Shown here: piece by piece, positions 1 through 9,487 of the stretch
Position numbering within the stretch: position 1 is the stretch's first letter
Layout of the letters: each line of letters begins with the position of its first letter
Assembly: GCF_034555935.1 (NCBI RefSeq)
Contig: NZ_JAYDCJ010000003.1
Location: 2,542,001 to 2,606,000 of the forward strand
Source: Marinobacter qingdaonensis
Lineage (GTDB): Bacteria; Pseudomonadota; Gammaproteobacteria; Pseudomonadales; Oleiphilaceae
DNA: 64,000 nt
Direction of reading: 5' to 3'
The notes under the pieces: model-generated
Told to the model about the DNA's origin: nothing
Database searches by the model: none
Seen by the model: only the letters and a program-made list of their open reading frames with translations
Translations under genes and position numbers: made by a program

Positions 1-746
1 ATTTCGTCCAGGAACGAGTTCTTGGTGAGCAGGGTGAGGGTGGCAAAGCCACCGATCACATTGGCCGTCACCGGCAGCGCCAGGTGCCAGAAATAGTCGC
101 CGACCTTCTGGTACCAGGTAAGTTCGTCGAAATTGGACGAGGTCAGTCCCCGCAGCGGGAACCAGTCAAAGTAGCTGCCGCCGGCGAACAGAACGATCAG
201 CAGGATCGCGAACAGGAAGCCGGGAATGGCGTAGCCCACCACGATGGCGGAGCTGCTCCAGACGTCAAAGCGGGAGCCGTCCGTGACCGCCTTGCGGATG
301 CCCAGGGGGATGGAAATGAGATAGATGATCAGGGTAGACCACAGGCCCAGGGAGATGGACACCGGCATCTTTTCCAGGATCAGGTCGGTCACGCTCTTTT
401 CCCGGAAAAAGGAATCGCCGAAATTGAAGGTGGCGTAGTCGCCGAGCATTTTCAGGAAGCGTTCGTGAGGCGGCTTGTCGAAGCCGTACATGACTTCGAT
501 CTCCCGCAGCAGCTCTTCCGGTATGCCGCGCGAGCCCCGGCTGTCCCCCGAGGCGCTGGACACTTCGCCCCCGGCATCGCCGCCGGAGGCGCGGGCCAGG
601 GCGCTGCCGCCGTGACCTTCCATCTCGGCAATCAGCTGCTCGACCGGGCCCCCGGGGGCGGCCTGGACGATCACGAAGTTGAGCAGCATTATCCCGATCA
701 GGGTCGGGATAATGAGCGCCAGCCTTCGGATAATATAGATGCCCAT
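1..746 (-). CDS. yejB: YejB-type ABC transporter permease (partial)
   Basis: Inner-membrane permease of a YejABEF-type oligopeptide/microcin C importer. It reads leftward from the ATG at 746 and is still open at base 1, so the C-terminus is missing. The N-terminus ([18 protein letters not shown]) is the classic first membrane helix of a DppB/OppB-type permease. It is followed by a long periplasmic insert (roughly residues 30-115) that is typical of YejB, then further membrane helices with a [12 protein letters not shown] segment. It lies 46 bp downstream of the binding-protein gene on the same strand, which supports one operon. The YejB rather than OppB assignment rests on the insert and on the neighbouring YejA-like protein. 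Confidence 0.85.
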   Translation of the reverse strand, partial: MGIYIIRRLALIIPTLIGIMLLNFVIVQAAPGGPVEQLIAEMEGHGGSALARASGGDAGGEVSSASGDSRGSRGIPEELLREIEVMYGFDKPPHERFLKMLGDYATFNFGDSFFREKSVTDLILEKMPVSISLGLWSTLIIYLISIPLGIRKAVTDGSRFDVWSSSAIVVGYAIPGFLFAILLIVLFAGGSYFDWFPLRGLTSSNFDELTWYQKVGDYFWHLALPVTANVIGGFATLTLLTKNSFLDE

Positions 747-792
747 TTAGCGGGGAGTTCCTTCCGTTACAGCGAGGGTCAGAATCAACGGC

Positions 793-2622
793 TCAGGGCT
801 TTACCCACCAGTTGTCCAGGTCGACCCCGTTCTTGGGTGTCATCTGCGGGCGTTGCAGGTGCCGCCAGTAGGCCACCCGATCCTTGGCCAGGTGCCAATG
901 GGGAACGACGTAATGGCCGTGCAACAGCACCCGGTCCAGCGCCCGTACCCGTTGCACCAGCTCGTCCCGATCCGGCGCCTGGATTACCTGGCGCACCAGA
1001 TCGTCGATCACCGGGCTGTTCACGCCCATGTAATTGCGGGAGCCGATGGCGTCTACGTTGGCCGAGTGCCAGTACTCGCGCTGTTCGTTGCCGGGGGAAT
1101 CGGACTGGGGCATCACCTGGGTGATCATGTCGAAGTCGAACTCGCGCACCCGTTGCACGTACTGGTTGGAATCCACCAGGCGAACCGAAACCTCGATGCC
1201 GAGTTTGGCCAGGTTGTTCTTGAACGGCAGAACCACCCGTTCGAAGCTCTTCTGGAACAGCAGGATTTCGAACGCCAGCGGCGTCCCGGTTTCGGTGTGG
1301 GTCAGTTTGCCGTCCTTGATGGCGTACCCGGCCGAGCGGAGCAGTTCCAGTGCGCGCCGCAGATTTTGCCGGACTCCTTGCTGGCCATCGGTTACCGGTG
1401 GCTGGTAGGTCTCGCTGAACACTTCGGGGGGCAGCTGGTCCCGGTAGGCCTCCAGCAGTTCCAGTTCACGGCCCTCGGGTAGCCCGGAGGAGGCCAGTTC
1501 GCTGTTCTCGAAATAGCTGTCGGTGCGGGTGTACTGACCGTAAAACAGGTTGCGGTTGGCCCATTCGAAGTCGAAGGCGTAGGCAAGGGCCTGCCGTACC
1601 CGAGGATCGCTGAACTTGTCCCGGCGGGTGTTGAATACAAACCCCTGCATCCCGGTTGGGCGCTGGTGGTCGATGGCTTCGGTCACAATCTTGCCACTGT
1701 CGAATTTCGGGCCGGCGTAGGCGGTGGCCCAGTTTTTGGCGGATGTTTCCACCCGGAAGTCGAAATTGCCGGCCTTAAAGGCTTCCAATGCCACCGTGTC
1801 GTCGGTGTAGTAGTCGTAGCGGATCTGGTCGAAGTTGAACCGGCCCTTGCGAACGCCCAGGTCCTTGGCCCAGTAGTCTTCCACCCGCTGGTAGACAATG
1901 GAACGACCGGCCTCAAAATCACCAATCCGGTAGGGGCCGCTGCCCAGGGGTGGGGTCAAGCCGTTCCCGCCAAAGTCCCGGTCGGCCCAGTAGTGCGCGG
2001 GCAACACCGGCATCTGTCCCAGGATCAGCGGCAGTTCCCGGTTGGTGGTGGGTTTGAAGTCGAAGCGCACCCGCTGTGGCGTCACGGCCGTGACCGAGGC
2101 GACATCGGCGTAGTAGTTGCGGAAGAACGGATGCCCTTTGGTGGTCAGGGTCTCGAACGAGAATTTCACATCTTCCGCGGTAATCGGTTCGCCGTCGTGG
2201 AACCGGGCCTGCTCGCGCAGATTGAAGACCACGTAGCTGCGATCCTCCGGGGTCTCCATGGATTCCGCGATCAGGCCGTAGGCCGAAAACGGCTCATCGT
2301 CGGACGACTCCATCAGGGTGTCGTACAGGTAGGTGTTGATGCCAGCGGCGGCGACACCCCGGATGTCGAACGGGTTGAACGAATCGAAGCCATTGGCAAC
2401 CACGGCCATCTTCAGGGTTCCGCCCTTGGGCGCGTCCGCGTTTACGTAGTCGAAGTGCGAGAAGCCTTCGGGGTATTTGGGCTCACCGTGCATGGCCATG
2501 CCGTGACGGGGTTCGGCCGGGCCGGTGTTGTGGTCATCGGCGAGGACCGGCGGCATCAGAGCCAGGGAGGCGAGAAAGGGGAGAATCGGTTTCAGGTATG
2601 AGGCTGTCCGTTTGCTTGTCAT
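793..2622 (-). CDS. yejA: Extracellular solute-binding protein, YejA-like (peptide importer)
   Basis: Periplasmic substrate-binding protein (SBP family 5) that would deliver oligopeptides to the YejB-containing importer encoded just downstream. I chose the ATG at 2622 because it begins a clean signal peptide (MTSKRTASYLKPILPFLASL... ending near AlaAsp at residue 29). A longer reading from 2688 would add 22 charged residues ahead of it. The mature part has the YejA-like start with HGMAMHGEPKYPEGFSHFDYVN, the GSGPYRIGDFE segment and the C-terminal WHLAKDRVAYW region. Length (609 residues) matches YejA. The leader carries a 10-bp hairpin, described separately. Exact substrate is not shown. Confidence 0.88.
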   Translation of the reverse strand: MTSKRTASYLKPILPFLASLALMPPVLADDHNTGPAEPRHGMAMHGEPKYPEGFSHFDYVNADAPKGGTLKMAVVANGFDSFNPFDIRGVAAAGINTYLYDTLMESSDDEPFSAYGLIAESMETPEDRSYVVFNLREQARFHDGEPITAEDVKFSFETLTTKGHPFFRNYYADVASVTAVTPQRVRFDFKPTTNRELPLILGQMPVLPAHYWADRDFGGNGLTPPLGSGPYRIGDFEAGRSIVYQRVEDYWAKDLGVRKGRFNFDQIRYDYYTDDTVALEAFKAGNFDFRVETSAKNWATAYAGPKFDSGKIVTEAIDHQRPTGMQGFVFNTRRDKFSDPRVRQALAYAFDFEWANRNLFYGQYTRTDSYFENSELASSGLPEGRELELLEAYRDQLPPEVFSETYQPPVTDGQQGVRQNLRRALELLRSAGYAIKDGKLTHTETGTPLAFEILLFQKSFERVVLPFKNNLAKLGIEVSVRLVDSNQYVQRVREFDFDMITQVMPQSDSPGNEQREYWHSANVDAIGSRNYMGVNSPVIDDLVRQVIQAPDRDELVQRVRALDRVLLHGHYVVPHWHLAKDRVAYWRHLQRPQMTPKNGVDLDNWWVKP

Positions 2623-2651
2623 AGGTCTCGCACGTTCCGGGGTGTCAGGCC

Positions 2652-2677
2652 GGCGCCCCGAATCCCGTCGGGGCGCC
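2652..2677 (-). promoter_or_regulatory. Strong hairpin in the yejA leader / mltD-yejA spacer
   Basis: Perfect 10-bp inverted repeat: ggcgccccga (2652-2661), six-base loop, tcggggcgcc (2668-2677). It lies between the mltD stop and the yejA start, both on the minus strand. No T-run follows it on the minus strand, so it is not a standard intrinsic terminator. It could be a leader structure, an mRNA-stabilising element or a processing site between the two genes. Confidence 0.5.
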
Positions 2678-2745
2678 TCAGGTTCCATTATGAACCCTTA
2701 TGATTCTTGTAGTTAGGGAAAGTTCCTGCACCGGCATACTGGCGA

Positions 2746-4500
2746 TCAGGGACTGTTCCGTATATCCACGTAGAGTACCAGACTTTGTCCGGGTTGCAGA
2801 TAACGTGAGGTGTTCAGGTCGTTCCAGCTTGCGATGTCCTGCACATTCACGGAAAACCGGTTGGCGATTGACGACAGGTTGTCGCCCTTGCGGACCCGGT
2901 ACCCGACCTTGCGGACCATGGCCTTGCCACGGCTGCTGCTAGCCGCCGCCACACTTGGTTGCGCGGTCTTGGACCAGATCACCAGTTCCTTGCCGGGAAT
3001 CAGTGGGTCGCCGGGCGCCATGCCATTCCAGGCGGCCACCTCGCGGACCGAGACCCGGTGGTCCCGGGCAATGTCCCAGAAGGTGTCGCCCCGGCGCACG
3101 GTGTAGCGGACCTTGTTGCCATCCCGTTTGCGCTCCTGTTTGCGTTCGAGGCGCTGGGAGGCACTGAGCGCGTAGGTGTCGGAGCCCTTACTGGCCGACG
3201 GAATCATCAGGCGCTGGCCGACGCGGATCAGGTCGGTGTTCAGCTTGTTCACCTGCTGGATCACCGACGGCGTGGTGGAGAATTTGCGGGCAATGGTGAT
3301 CAGGCTGTCCCCGGATTGCACCTTGTAGTTGCGCCAGGACACCCGCTGGTTGGCCGGTATCTTTGCCAGCGCGGCGCGGAAGGTGTCGGCGTTTTCCCGC
3401 GGCACCAGCAGCCGGTGCGGGCCGTCCGGATTGGTCGCCCAGCGATTGTAGGTCGGGTTCAGCAGATAGATCTCATCCACGTCGACGTCCGCCAGTTCCG
3501 CCGCCTGGGCGAGGTCCAGCTGGGAGCCGGTCTTCACGATCTCGAAATACGGCTTGTTCTCCAGCGGCGGCAACTCAATACCATAGGCTTCTGGCTGGTC
3601 AAAGATCTTGGCCAGGGCGATCAGCTTGGGCACATAGTGGCGGGTTTCCCGGGGCAGCTCGAGCGACCAGAAATCCTGGGGCCGGTTCAGCTTCCGATTG
3701 CGGCGCATGGCGCTGGACACGGTACCACCGCCGCTGTTGTAGGCAGCCAGCGCCAGGGTGTAGTCGCCGTCGAACCGTTTGGCCAGGCGGTCGAGGTAGG
3801 TCAGGGCGGCATCGGTGGCTGCGACCACGTCCCGGCGATCGTCATGCCACCAGCTCTGGGTCAGACCGAAGTACTTGCCGGTAGAGGGAATGAACTGCCA
3901 CAGCCCGGCCGCGCGACCGTGGGAGTAGGCAAACGGATCGAAGGCGCTCTCAACCACGGGCAACAGCGCAAACTCTGTCGGCAGATCGCGTTTCTCAATC
4001 TCACCGATGATGTAGTGCAGGTAACGACTGCCCCGGTCCACCACCCGGTTGATGTAGCCGGGGTGACTGGCGTACCAGTTCAGCTGGTCGCGCACCCGCT
4101 CATTGTCGACGTCATGGTTGAGGGCGAAGCCGGCCCGCAGTCGGGTCCAGAGATCTTCCTGTGCGGCGTCGGTCTCGGTCGGCTGCTGCTCGGGGTCGTC
4201 CAGTTTGGCCCGGGCGTCCCGTGCGGTGGTGCGCAACTCCGGCGCGATGGCGTCATCCAGGGGGCTGTCGGCGGTGGCGTCTTCGCCGTCACCGGCGACC
4301 ACCGATTGCTTCAGTTCCTCATCCCCGGTGGCGACCGTCACTTCTTCGGATTCCAGCGGGTTGGTTTCGCCCTCGTCGGTATCGTCGTCACTGAACCAGG
4401 CCGTGGGGCTGTCCCAGTCCTCCACGGGCTGATTCAGGAGACTACAGCCGGTGGCCAACGCCCCGGCGAACACGAGTAAAGACCATCTTTTGACGGACAT
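2746..4500 (-). CDS. mltD: Membrane-bound lytic murein transglycosylase D
   Basis: Outer-membrane lipoprotein that cleaves the MurNAc-GlcNAc bond of peptidoglycan. The lipobox LATGC at residues 15-19 gives Cys19 as the lipidation site. An acidic, low-complexity linker follows to about residue 110. The SLT catalytic domain (about 140-290) carries the ALLPVVESAFDPFAYS motif with the catalytic Glu and the GLWQFIPSTGK motif. Three LysM repeats follow (about 392-440, 465-512 and 530-580), each starting with a YxVxxGDxxxxIA-type motif; E. coli MltD usually has two. The gene is 156 bp downstream of gloB on the same strand, as in Pseudomonas. Its ribosome-binding site is buried in a hairpin (4507-4533). 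Confidence 0.95.
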   Translation of the reverse strand: MSVKRWSLLVFAGALATGCSLLNQPVEDWDSPTAWFSDDDTDEGETNPLESEEVTVATGDEELKQSVVAGDGEDATADSPLDDAIAPELRTTARDARAKLDDPEQQPTETDAAQEDLWTRLRAGFALNHDVDNERVRDQLNWYASHPGYINRVVDRGSRYLHYIIGEIEKRDLPTEFALLPVVESAFDPFAYSHGRAAGLWQFIPSTGKYFGLTQSWWHDDRRDVVAATDAALTYLDRLAKRFDGDYTLALAAYNSGGGTVSSAMRRNRKLNRPQDFWSLELPRETRHYVPKLIALAKIFDQPEAYGIELPPLENKPYFEIVKTGSQLDLAQAAELADVDVDEIYLLNPTYNRWATNPDGPHRLLVPRENADTFRAALAKIPANQRVSWRNYKVQSGDSLITIARKFSTTPSVIQQVNKLNTDLIRVGQRLMIPSASKGSDTYALSASQRLERKQERKRDGNKVRYTVRRGDTFWDIARDHRVSVREVAAWNGMAPGDPLIPGKELVIWSKTAQPSVAAASSSRGKAMVRKVGYRVRKGDNLSSIANRFSVNVQDIASWNDLNTSRYLQPGQSLVLYVDIRNSP

Positions 4501-4506
4501 AGAATA

Positions 4507-4533
4507 CTTCCGGCTTACAGTTGAAGCCGGAAG
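4507..4533 (-). promoter_or_regulatory. Hairpin sequestering the mltD ribosome-binding site
   Basis: On the minus strand the sequence just before mltD forms a perfect 10-bp stem, CTTCCGGCTT with AAGCCGGAAG, around a 7-base loop. The 3' arm contains the Shine-Dalgarno GGAAG, six bases before the ATG. The SD would therefore be paired when the stem is folded. No T-run follows, so it is not a terminator. The likely role is translational control of the hydrolase. Confidence 0.55.
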
Positions 4534-4656
4534 ATCTGTCGCGAAATCCGGCCTGTCTAATGGGTGACTGTCACAAAATTGGAACGATTCTATGGGAGCC
4601 CTTTTCGGAGGGTCAAGAATCCGCTCGTTACGTCCTTGAGAGGATTTGTTAACCGC

Positions 4657-5451
4657 CTAAAAGTTATCCTTGCCGTGGCGAATGGCGGCGAAGATGGCGT
4701 TGTCCGAATCGGCCGGCAGTCCGTGAGTGGCGCAGTAATTCCGGGCGGCATCAACCACGGCGGGGTCGTCCCAGCGCAGGAACGGGTTCAGTCTTTTTTC
4801 CTCGGCCAGCACCGACGGTACCGTCGCTTCACCACGCTCGCGCCGCTCCTGACACCGTGCTTCAAAGTCCTTGAGGCCCTGGTCGTTGGGCAGCCAACTG
4901 CGGGCGAACTTCAGATTCGCCAGGGTGTACTCGTGCGCACAGTACACCGCGGTTTTTTCCGGAAGCGCCCGCAGGGTCTGCAGCGACTGGCGCATCTGCG
5001 CGGGTTTGCCTTCGAACAGCCGGCCGCAGCCGCACACAAACAGGGTGTCGCCGCAAAACAGCACCGGTCGCCCGTTGATCTCGGTGTCGGAGAAATAGGC
5101 GATGTGGTCCAGGGTGTGGCCGGGCACGCCCAGTACCTGGAAGGTCATGCCTTCCCAGCTCACTTCGTCACCGGGGCGAACGGTACTGGTGCAGCCCTTG
5201 AATGGGGAGTCTGCAGGACCGGTTACCTGGCACTCGGGGAAGGCCTTCATCAGCTGGCTCACGCCACCGACATGGTCGGGGTGGTGGTGAGTGATCAGGA
5301 TGGTGTCGAGGACCAGCCCCTGCTCGGCCAGGCGATCAACCACCGGATCGGCCTGGCCGGGGTCAACGACCAGCGCCTTGCCATTGTCAGGGTTGGACAG
5401 GCACCAGATGTAATTGTCGCTAAAGGCCGGAATGGCGGAGATGGTCAACAT
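4657..5451 (-). CDS. gloB: Hydroxyacylglutathione hydrolase (glyoxalase II)
   Basis: Cytoplasmic metallo-beta-lactamase-fold enzyme that hydrolyses S-D-lactoylglutathione to D-lactate and glutathione, the second step of methylglyoxal detoxification. From the ATG at 5451 the protein begins [16 protein letters not shown], the standard GloB start; a possible ATG six codons upstream is less family-like. The metal-binding THHHPDH motif is at residues 54-60, with further ligands in [12 protein letters not shown] and [18 protein letters not shown]. Length 264 aa is normal. It is divergent from the methyltransferase gene at 5545, the same order as in E. coli and Pseudomonas. Confidence 0.95.
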   Translation of the reverse strand: MLTISAIPAFSDNYIWCLSNPDNGKALVVDPGQADPVVDRLAEQGLVLDTILITHHHPDHVGGVSQLMKAFPECQVTGPADSPFKGCTSTVRPGDEVSWEGMTFQVLGVPGHTLDHIAYFSDTEINGRPVLFCGDTLFVCGCGRLFEGKPAQMRQSLQTLRALPEKTAVYCAHEYTLANLKFARSWLPNDQGLKDFEARCQERRERGEATVPSVLAEEKRLNPFLRWDDPAVVDAARNYCATHGLPADSDNAIFAAIRHGKDNF

Positions 5452-5544
5452 AAAACCCCACATGTGCAAAACGAGTGTGCCTGATATGATAGATCATTAC
5501 AGACATGGCCCCAACAGCGGGCCCTGGTTGCTGGAGCGGACGGT

Positions 5545-6339
5545 GTGAAAGAGCCTGGCGTCATCAATTACCCGGTACGACACGAAAGTTTCGAGCGGTG
5601 GTTCGGCACCCCGCTTGGTCGGGCATTGCTGGCCGATCAACGGGCCATGCTCGACCACGAGCTGGCGCGACTCACCGGCGCGCGCCAGATCCAGGTCGGG
5701 GTCAGCCACCGCCTGCCGCTGGCGACCGGAACGGATTTCGTCCAGCGGATCATGACCACGCCCCGGTGGCACCCACACATCCCGGATGGAGTGACGGTCT
5801 GTGCCGCCCACGAACTGCCGTTTCCCGGTGATTCCATGGACCTGGTGATCCTGCATCACAGCGCCGATTTCAGTCAGTACCCCCATGAAGTGATCCGGGA
5901 AGCCGCCAGGGTGTTGAGAGGCGAGGGCACCATTGCGTTGATGGGCTTCAACCCGATGAGCCTGTGGGGACTGCGTCGGCTCGTTTCCCGGCATCGGGAA
6001 GGTCCGTGGGGTGGTCGGTTCCTGCTGCGTGGGCGCATGGAGGACTGGCTGCATCTGCTGGGCTTCAATGTCGAGGCGTCGGTCACCCGGTTCTTCCGGT
6101 TGCCTATGCAGCGCAGTGGCCGGCGGCCCCTGGACGGGCTCGATGCCCGCCTCGCGGGAAACCGAATCCTGCCTGTTGGCGCCTATTACTGTATCCTTGC
6201 GAAAAAACGCGTATACGCGGGTCTGCCCCGCCGACCGCCGTGGCGACAGGCCAAGGTGATCTCCTTGTCCGGCACCCGCACCGTTGGCGCCTCCCGGGGC
6301 TGTGCGCAACGGCAGTTCCTGCCTGGAAAATCCGATTAA
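5545..6339 (+). CDS. SAM-dependent methyltransferase (YafS-like)
   Basis: Class I S-adenosylmethionine methyltransferase fold. The segment with PFPGDSMDLVILHHSADFSQYPHEVIREAARVL matches motifs around strands 4-5 of Methyltransf_11 proteins; the usual N-terminal glycine-rich SAM loop is weak. Start is a GTG at 5545 in the gloB-facing spacer. Its position between gloB and rnhA is the conserved place of E. coli yafS and Pseudomonas PA1814. Substrate is unknown. The last 30 residues are basic and not obviously part of the fold. Confidence 0.8.
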   Translation: MKEPGVINYPVRHESFERWFGTPLGRALLADQRAMLDHELARLTGARQIQVGVSHRLPLATGTDFVQRIMTTPRWHPHIPDGVTVCAAHELPFPGDSMDLVILHHSADFSQYPHEVIREAARVLRGEGTIALMGFNPMSLWGLRRLVSRHREGPWGGRFLLRGRMEDWLHLLGFNVEASVTRFFRLPMQRSGRRPLDGLDARLAGNRILPVGAYYCILAKKRVYAGLPRRPPWRQAKVISLSGTRTVGASRGCAQRQFLPGKSD

Positions 6340-6360
6340 ATACGACCGATAGGAGTAACC

Positions 6361-6804
6361 ATGTCCGGCAAGGTGATTCTGTACACCGACGGCGCCTGTA
6401 AAGGGAACCCTGGCCCCGGTGGCTGGGGCGTGGTCTTGCGCTACGGCGATGTGCGCAAGACCCTGCACGGTGGTGAGCGCAACACCACCAACAACCGAAT
6501 GGAGCTGATGGCGGCCATCCGCGGCCTGGCGGCGCTGAAACGCCCGTGCGACGTGGAGCTGTACACCGACTCCCAGTACGTTCGCAAAGGCATCACCGAA
6601 TGGTTGTCGGGCTGGAAGCGCAACGGCTGGAAAACCGCCGCCAAGAAGCCGGTCAAGAACGACGATCTGTGGCGCGAGCTGGACGCCGAGACGGCCAGGC
6701 ACCGGGTCAACTGGCACTGGGTCAAGGGCCACGCCGGTATTCCCGACAATGAACTGGCCGATGAACTGGCAAATCAGGGCGTGGCCGAGCTGGCCAGCGC
6801 CTGA
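6361..6804 (+). CDS. rnhA: Ribonuclease HI
   Basis: Degrades RNA in RNA:DNA hybrids (R-loops, Okazaki primers). All catalytic residues are at their E. coli numbers: Asp10 (LYTDGAC), Glu48 (NRMELMAA), Asp70 (LYTDSQYV) and the C-terminal [11 protein letters not shown]. Length 147 aa is typical. The start has the SD AGGAGTAACC directly upstream. It is followed after 28 bp by dnaQ on the same strand, whereas in E. coli the two genes are divergent. Confidence 0.98.
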   Translation: MSGKVILYTDGACKGNPGPGGWGVVLRYGDVRKTLHGGERNTTNNRMELMAAIRGLAALKRPCDVELYTDSQYVRKGITEWLSGWKRNGWKTAAKKPVKNDDLWRELDAETARHRVNWHWVKGHAGIPDNELADELANQGVAELASA

Positions 6805-6832
6805 CACCGAAGACACCGGGCAAGACTGAGTT

Positions 6833-7543
6833 ATGAGACAAATAGTACTGGATACAGAAACCACCGGTATCGACCCTAACGAGGGCCACCGGATCATCGA
6901 GATCGGGTGCGTGGAAGTGGTCGAACGCCAGCTCACCGGGCGCAACTACCACGTGTACATCAACCCTGAGCGGGAGGTGGAGGCGGAAGCCATCACCGTG
7001 CACGGGATCACCAACGAGTTTCTCGCGGACAAACCCAAGTTCGCTGAGATCGCCAACGACTTCTTCGAGTTCATCAAGGGCGCGGAGCTGGTCATCCATA
7101 ACGCGGCGTTCGACGTCGGCTTCATGGATGCGGAATTCGCGCGCTTGAAGCCGGTGCGCAAAACTGCGGACCACTGTGGCATCGTTGACTCCCTGGCCAT
7201 TGCCCGGAAGAAGCACCCGGGCCAGAAGAACAGCCTGGACGCCCTCTGTAAGCGGTACGGTGTCGACAACAGCAATCGTGAGCTGCACGGCGCCTTGCTG
7301 GACGCCGAGATCCTGGCCGATGTCTATCTGCTGCTGACCGGCGGTCAGACCGCCCTGTCCCTGGACGCCGGAGCCGAAGGGGGAAGCGGTACCGGAGGGA
7401 TTCGCCGATTGCCCAGCGACCGTTCGCCGTTAACGGTGATTCAGGCGTCGGACGATGAGAGCGAAGCCCATGAGGAGTTCATGGCCATGCTGGAAAAGCA
7501 GGCTGGCGGTACGGTCTGGGGCAAGCTTCAGCAGGGCGATTGA
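6833..7543 (+). CDS. dnaQ: DNA polymerase III epsilon subunit (proofreading exonuclease)
   Basis: 3'-5' proofreading exonuclease of the replicative polymerase. DEDDh motifs are present: Asp7/Glu9 in LDTETTGID, HNAAFDVGFMD (Exo II) and HGALLDAEILAD (Exo III). QTALSL at residues 172-177 matches the beta-clamp binding motif that ends the catalytic domain in E. coli epsilon. The remaining C-terminal tail, which would contact the alpha subunit, is poorly conserved. 236 aa is normal. It is co-directional with rnhA and probably co-transcribed. Confidence 0.97.
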   Translation: MRQIVLDTETTGIDPNEGHRIIEIGCVEVVERQLTGRNYHVYINPEREVEAEAITVHGITNEFLADKPKFAEIANDFFEFIKGAELVIHNAAFDVGFMDAEFARLKPVRKTADHCGIVDSLAIARKKHPGQKNSLDALCKRYGVDNSNRELHGALLDAEILADVYLLLTGGQTALSLDAGAEGGSGTGGIRRLPSDRSPLTVIQASDDESEAHEEFMAMLEKQAGGTVWGKLQQGD

Positions 7544-7584
7544 GGGTCGGGCCGGTGTGTACCAAATGTTACATTCCGGCTTTC

Positions 7585-7612
7585 TTGAGCTACATGAGTT
7601 TTATGTTATAAG
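7585..7612 (+). promoter_or_regulatory. Candidate sigma-70 promoter for fimL
   Basis: TTGAGC at 7585-7590 and TATAAG at 7607-7612, 16-bp spacer, 164 bp ahead of the fimL ATG. It lies in the A+T-rich part of the only sizeable spacer in this plus-strand block. It was picked by eye from the consensus. Confidence 0.4.
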
Positions 7613-7775
7613 TAATGACAAGTTCGCCAGTTTTAGCGGACGTTCGCCCCGTTTTTTACGGGCAGGCCGGAAAGGGTTGAACCGGCTCACAACAATAAAC
7701 GCCTGTCAGTTTACCGGACGGGCTGCAGTCACGGTTTAGGACGCGGTAGTCTCCGCACAATAACAGGAAGCGTTT

Positions 7776-9482
7776 ATGGTTCAATCGTCTCTGGCGACGA
7801 AATCGCAGTCGTTTGATTTGGTGAAGAGCGAAATAGAGCAAACCATCAAACAGGCCGAATCCAGTCTCGAGCGCTTCCAGGAAAACCGTGAGAGCGGTGA
7901 AGACCTCCAGAATTGCGTGGACTTCCTGAATCAGTTGCGCGGCATCTTCATCCTGGTGGAGCTGCGGGGCGGCACCCTGCTGTGTCAGGAAGCGGTCAGC
8001 ATGGCCAACGACGTCCCCGTCGGCGCCAACGACGACAAAAACATCCTCCTGACCACCCTCAACAGCGCGCTCTTCATCCTGCGGCGCTACGTGGAGTATT
8101 ACCACCAACAGCGTGAGGACCATCCGGAACTGTTGTTGCCGGTGATCAATGACCTGCGCGAAGCCCGCCGGGAAAAACCCTATCCCGAATCCTGTTTCTT
8201 TGACGTCGATGTGAAAGAGCGGCCGGACTTCTGCGCCGGGCTGAGTCTGCAGCCATTCGATGGCGACGACGCGGAATACGAGGTGATGGCCCGGCGCATG
8301 CGACTGACCCTGCAGGTGGCGTTGCTGAGTATCCTGCGCGATCGTAACGATGTGGTCAGCAAGAAGCTGGTGGGGCGGGCAGCCCGAGGCCTGGCGCGGT
8401 TGTGCCAGGGCGCACCCATGGGACAGCTGTGGTGCCTGGTGTCGATCGTCGCCGACACCATGCTCGACCGGGCCATGGGGTTCACCAAGGCGCGCAAGCG
8501 CATGCTCATGCGTATTGAAAAATATGCCCGGGAGGTGGTCTACGTTGGCAAGGTGGCCACCGCCAAGGACGCCCCGGACTCCCTGGTTCGGGATCTGGTC
8601 TACCTGCTGTATCGCAGTGGCTCCGCCAACCCCGAGGTCACCGCGGTGCTGTCGGCCTACCAGTTGGCGCCGACGGACTTCCCGGACGCAATACTCGAGG
8701 CCCATGCCCGGCGCCTCTACGGCCCAGGGACCGATGTGCTCAAGTCGTTGTCGGACGCCCTGCAGGACGAACTGAATCAGCTGAAGGACAAGCTGGACAT
8801 CATCGAACGCGGCATCGAACCGGACCTGGCCGAGCTGTCGTCCATCGCCGACGCTCTGGACCGCCTGGCCAACACCCTGGTGATGCTGGACCTCAGCAAG
8901 CTCGCGGGCGTGTCCCGGGATGAGGCCAAGCGCCTGCGCACCTGGGAAGCAGAGTCCCGGCTGCCCGGCGATGAGGAGCTGTACCGGCTGGCGGATTCGG
9001 TGCTGGGCATCGAAGACGCCATCGTCCAGATTGTGACCCGGGGCATCACCTCGGAGACCGACGCGCTGGCCAACAGCCAGCTGGGTCGGGACGAGTCGGT
9101 GTACCTGCGCGAAGCTCTGTTTGTGGTAGCCGACGAGGCACGCGGCGCGCTGACCCTGGCGAAACGGGCCATCACCGCGTTCATGGAATCGGATTACGAC
9201 AAACTGCACCTGGCCAATCTGCCTAGCACCCTGCACAGCATCTGGGGCGGATTGCAGATGGTCAACGACCCCTCGGCGGCGACCGTGCTCGAGCGGGTGG
9301 CCGGGTCGATCCAGGAACGATTGCTGGACGCCCGGGAGGCGCCGCCGATGCAGGTGCTGGAAGCGCTGGCGGACGCGCTTACCTCCCTCGAGTACTACAT
9401 TGAAAGCATTGGTCAGCGGGAGGAGCGGAATGCCGACCTGCTCAAGCTGGCTGAAACCTCCCTGGACGACGTAGGCCTTTAA
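7776..9482 (+). CDS. fimL: FimL-like regulator of type IV pili / cAMP signalling
   Basis: The 568-residue all-helical protein resembles P. aeruginosa FimL (about 560 aa), a homologue of the N-terminal part of the chemosensory kinase ChpA. FimL supports twitching motility and cAMP production through the adenylate cyclase CyaB and the Pil-Chp complex. Features seen: N-terminal SEIEQTIKQAESSLERF helix, an Hpt-like helical core lacking an obvious phospho-acceptor His, and a C-terminal SLEYYIESIGQ segment. Context helps: fimL also lies near rnhA-dnaQ in Pseudomonas. The start at 7776 has SD AGGAAG. A partial ChpA paralogue is the main alternative. Confidence 0.78.
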   Translation: MVQSSLATKSQSFDLVKSEIEQTIKQAESSLERFQENRESGEDLQNCVDFLNQLRGIFILVELRGGTLLCQEAVSMANDVPVGANDDKNILLTTLNSALFILRRYVEYYHQQREDHPELLLPVINDLREARREKPYPESCFFDVDVKERPDFCAGLSLQPFDGDDAEYEVMARRMRLTLQVALLSILRDRNDVVSKKLVGRAARGLARLCQGAPMGQLWCLVSIVADTMLDRAMGFTKARKRMLMRIEKYAREVVYVGKVATAKDAPDSLVRDLVYLLYRSGSANPEVTAVLSAYQLAPTDFPDAILEAHARRLYGPGTDVLKSLSDALQDELNQLKDKLDIIERGIEPDLAELSSIADALDRLANTLVMLDLSKLAGVSRDEAKRLRTWEAESRLPGDEELYRLADSVLGIEDAIVQIVTRGITSETDALANSQLGRDESVYLREALFVVADEARGALTLAKRAITAFMESDYDKLHLANLPSTLHSIWGGLQMVNDPSAATVLERVAGSIQERLLDAREAPPMQVLEALADALTSLEYYIESIGQREERNADLLKLAETSLDDVGL

Positions 9483-9487
9483 CTCCC

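Noticed and set aside
37..1124. Plus-strand frame over yejB and the yejA end
   Set aside because: Gly/Gln/Arg-rich shadow opposite clear YejB/YejA coding sequence.
2959..4479. 506-codon plus-strand frame opposite mltD
   Set aside because: Antisense shadow of a complete mltD with lipobox, SLT and LysM motifs.
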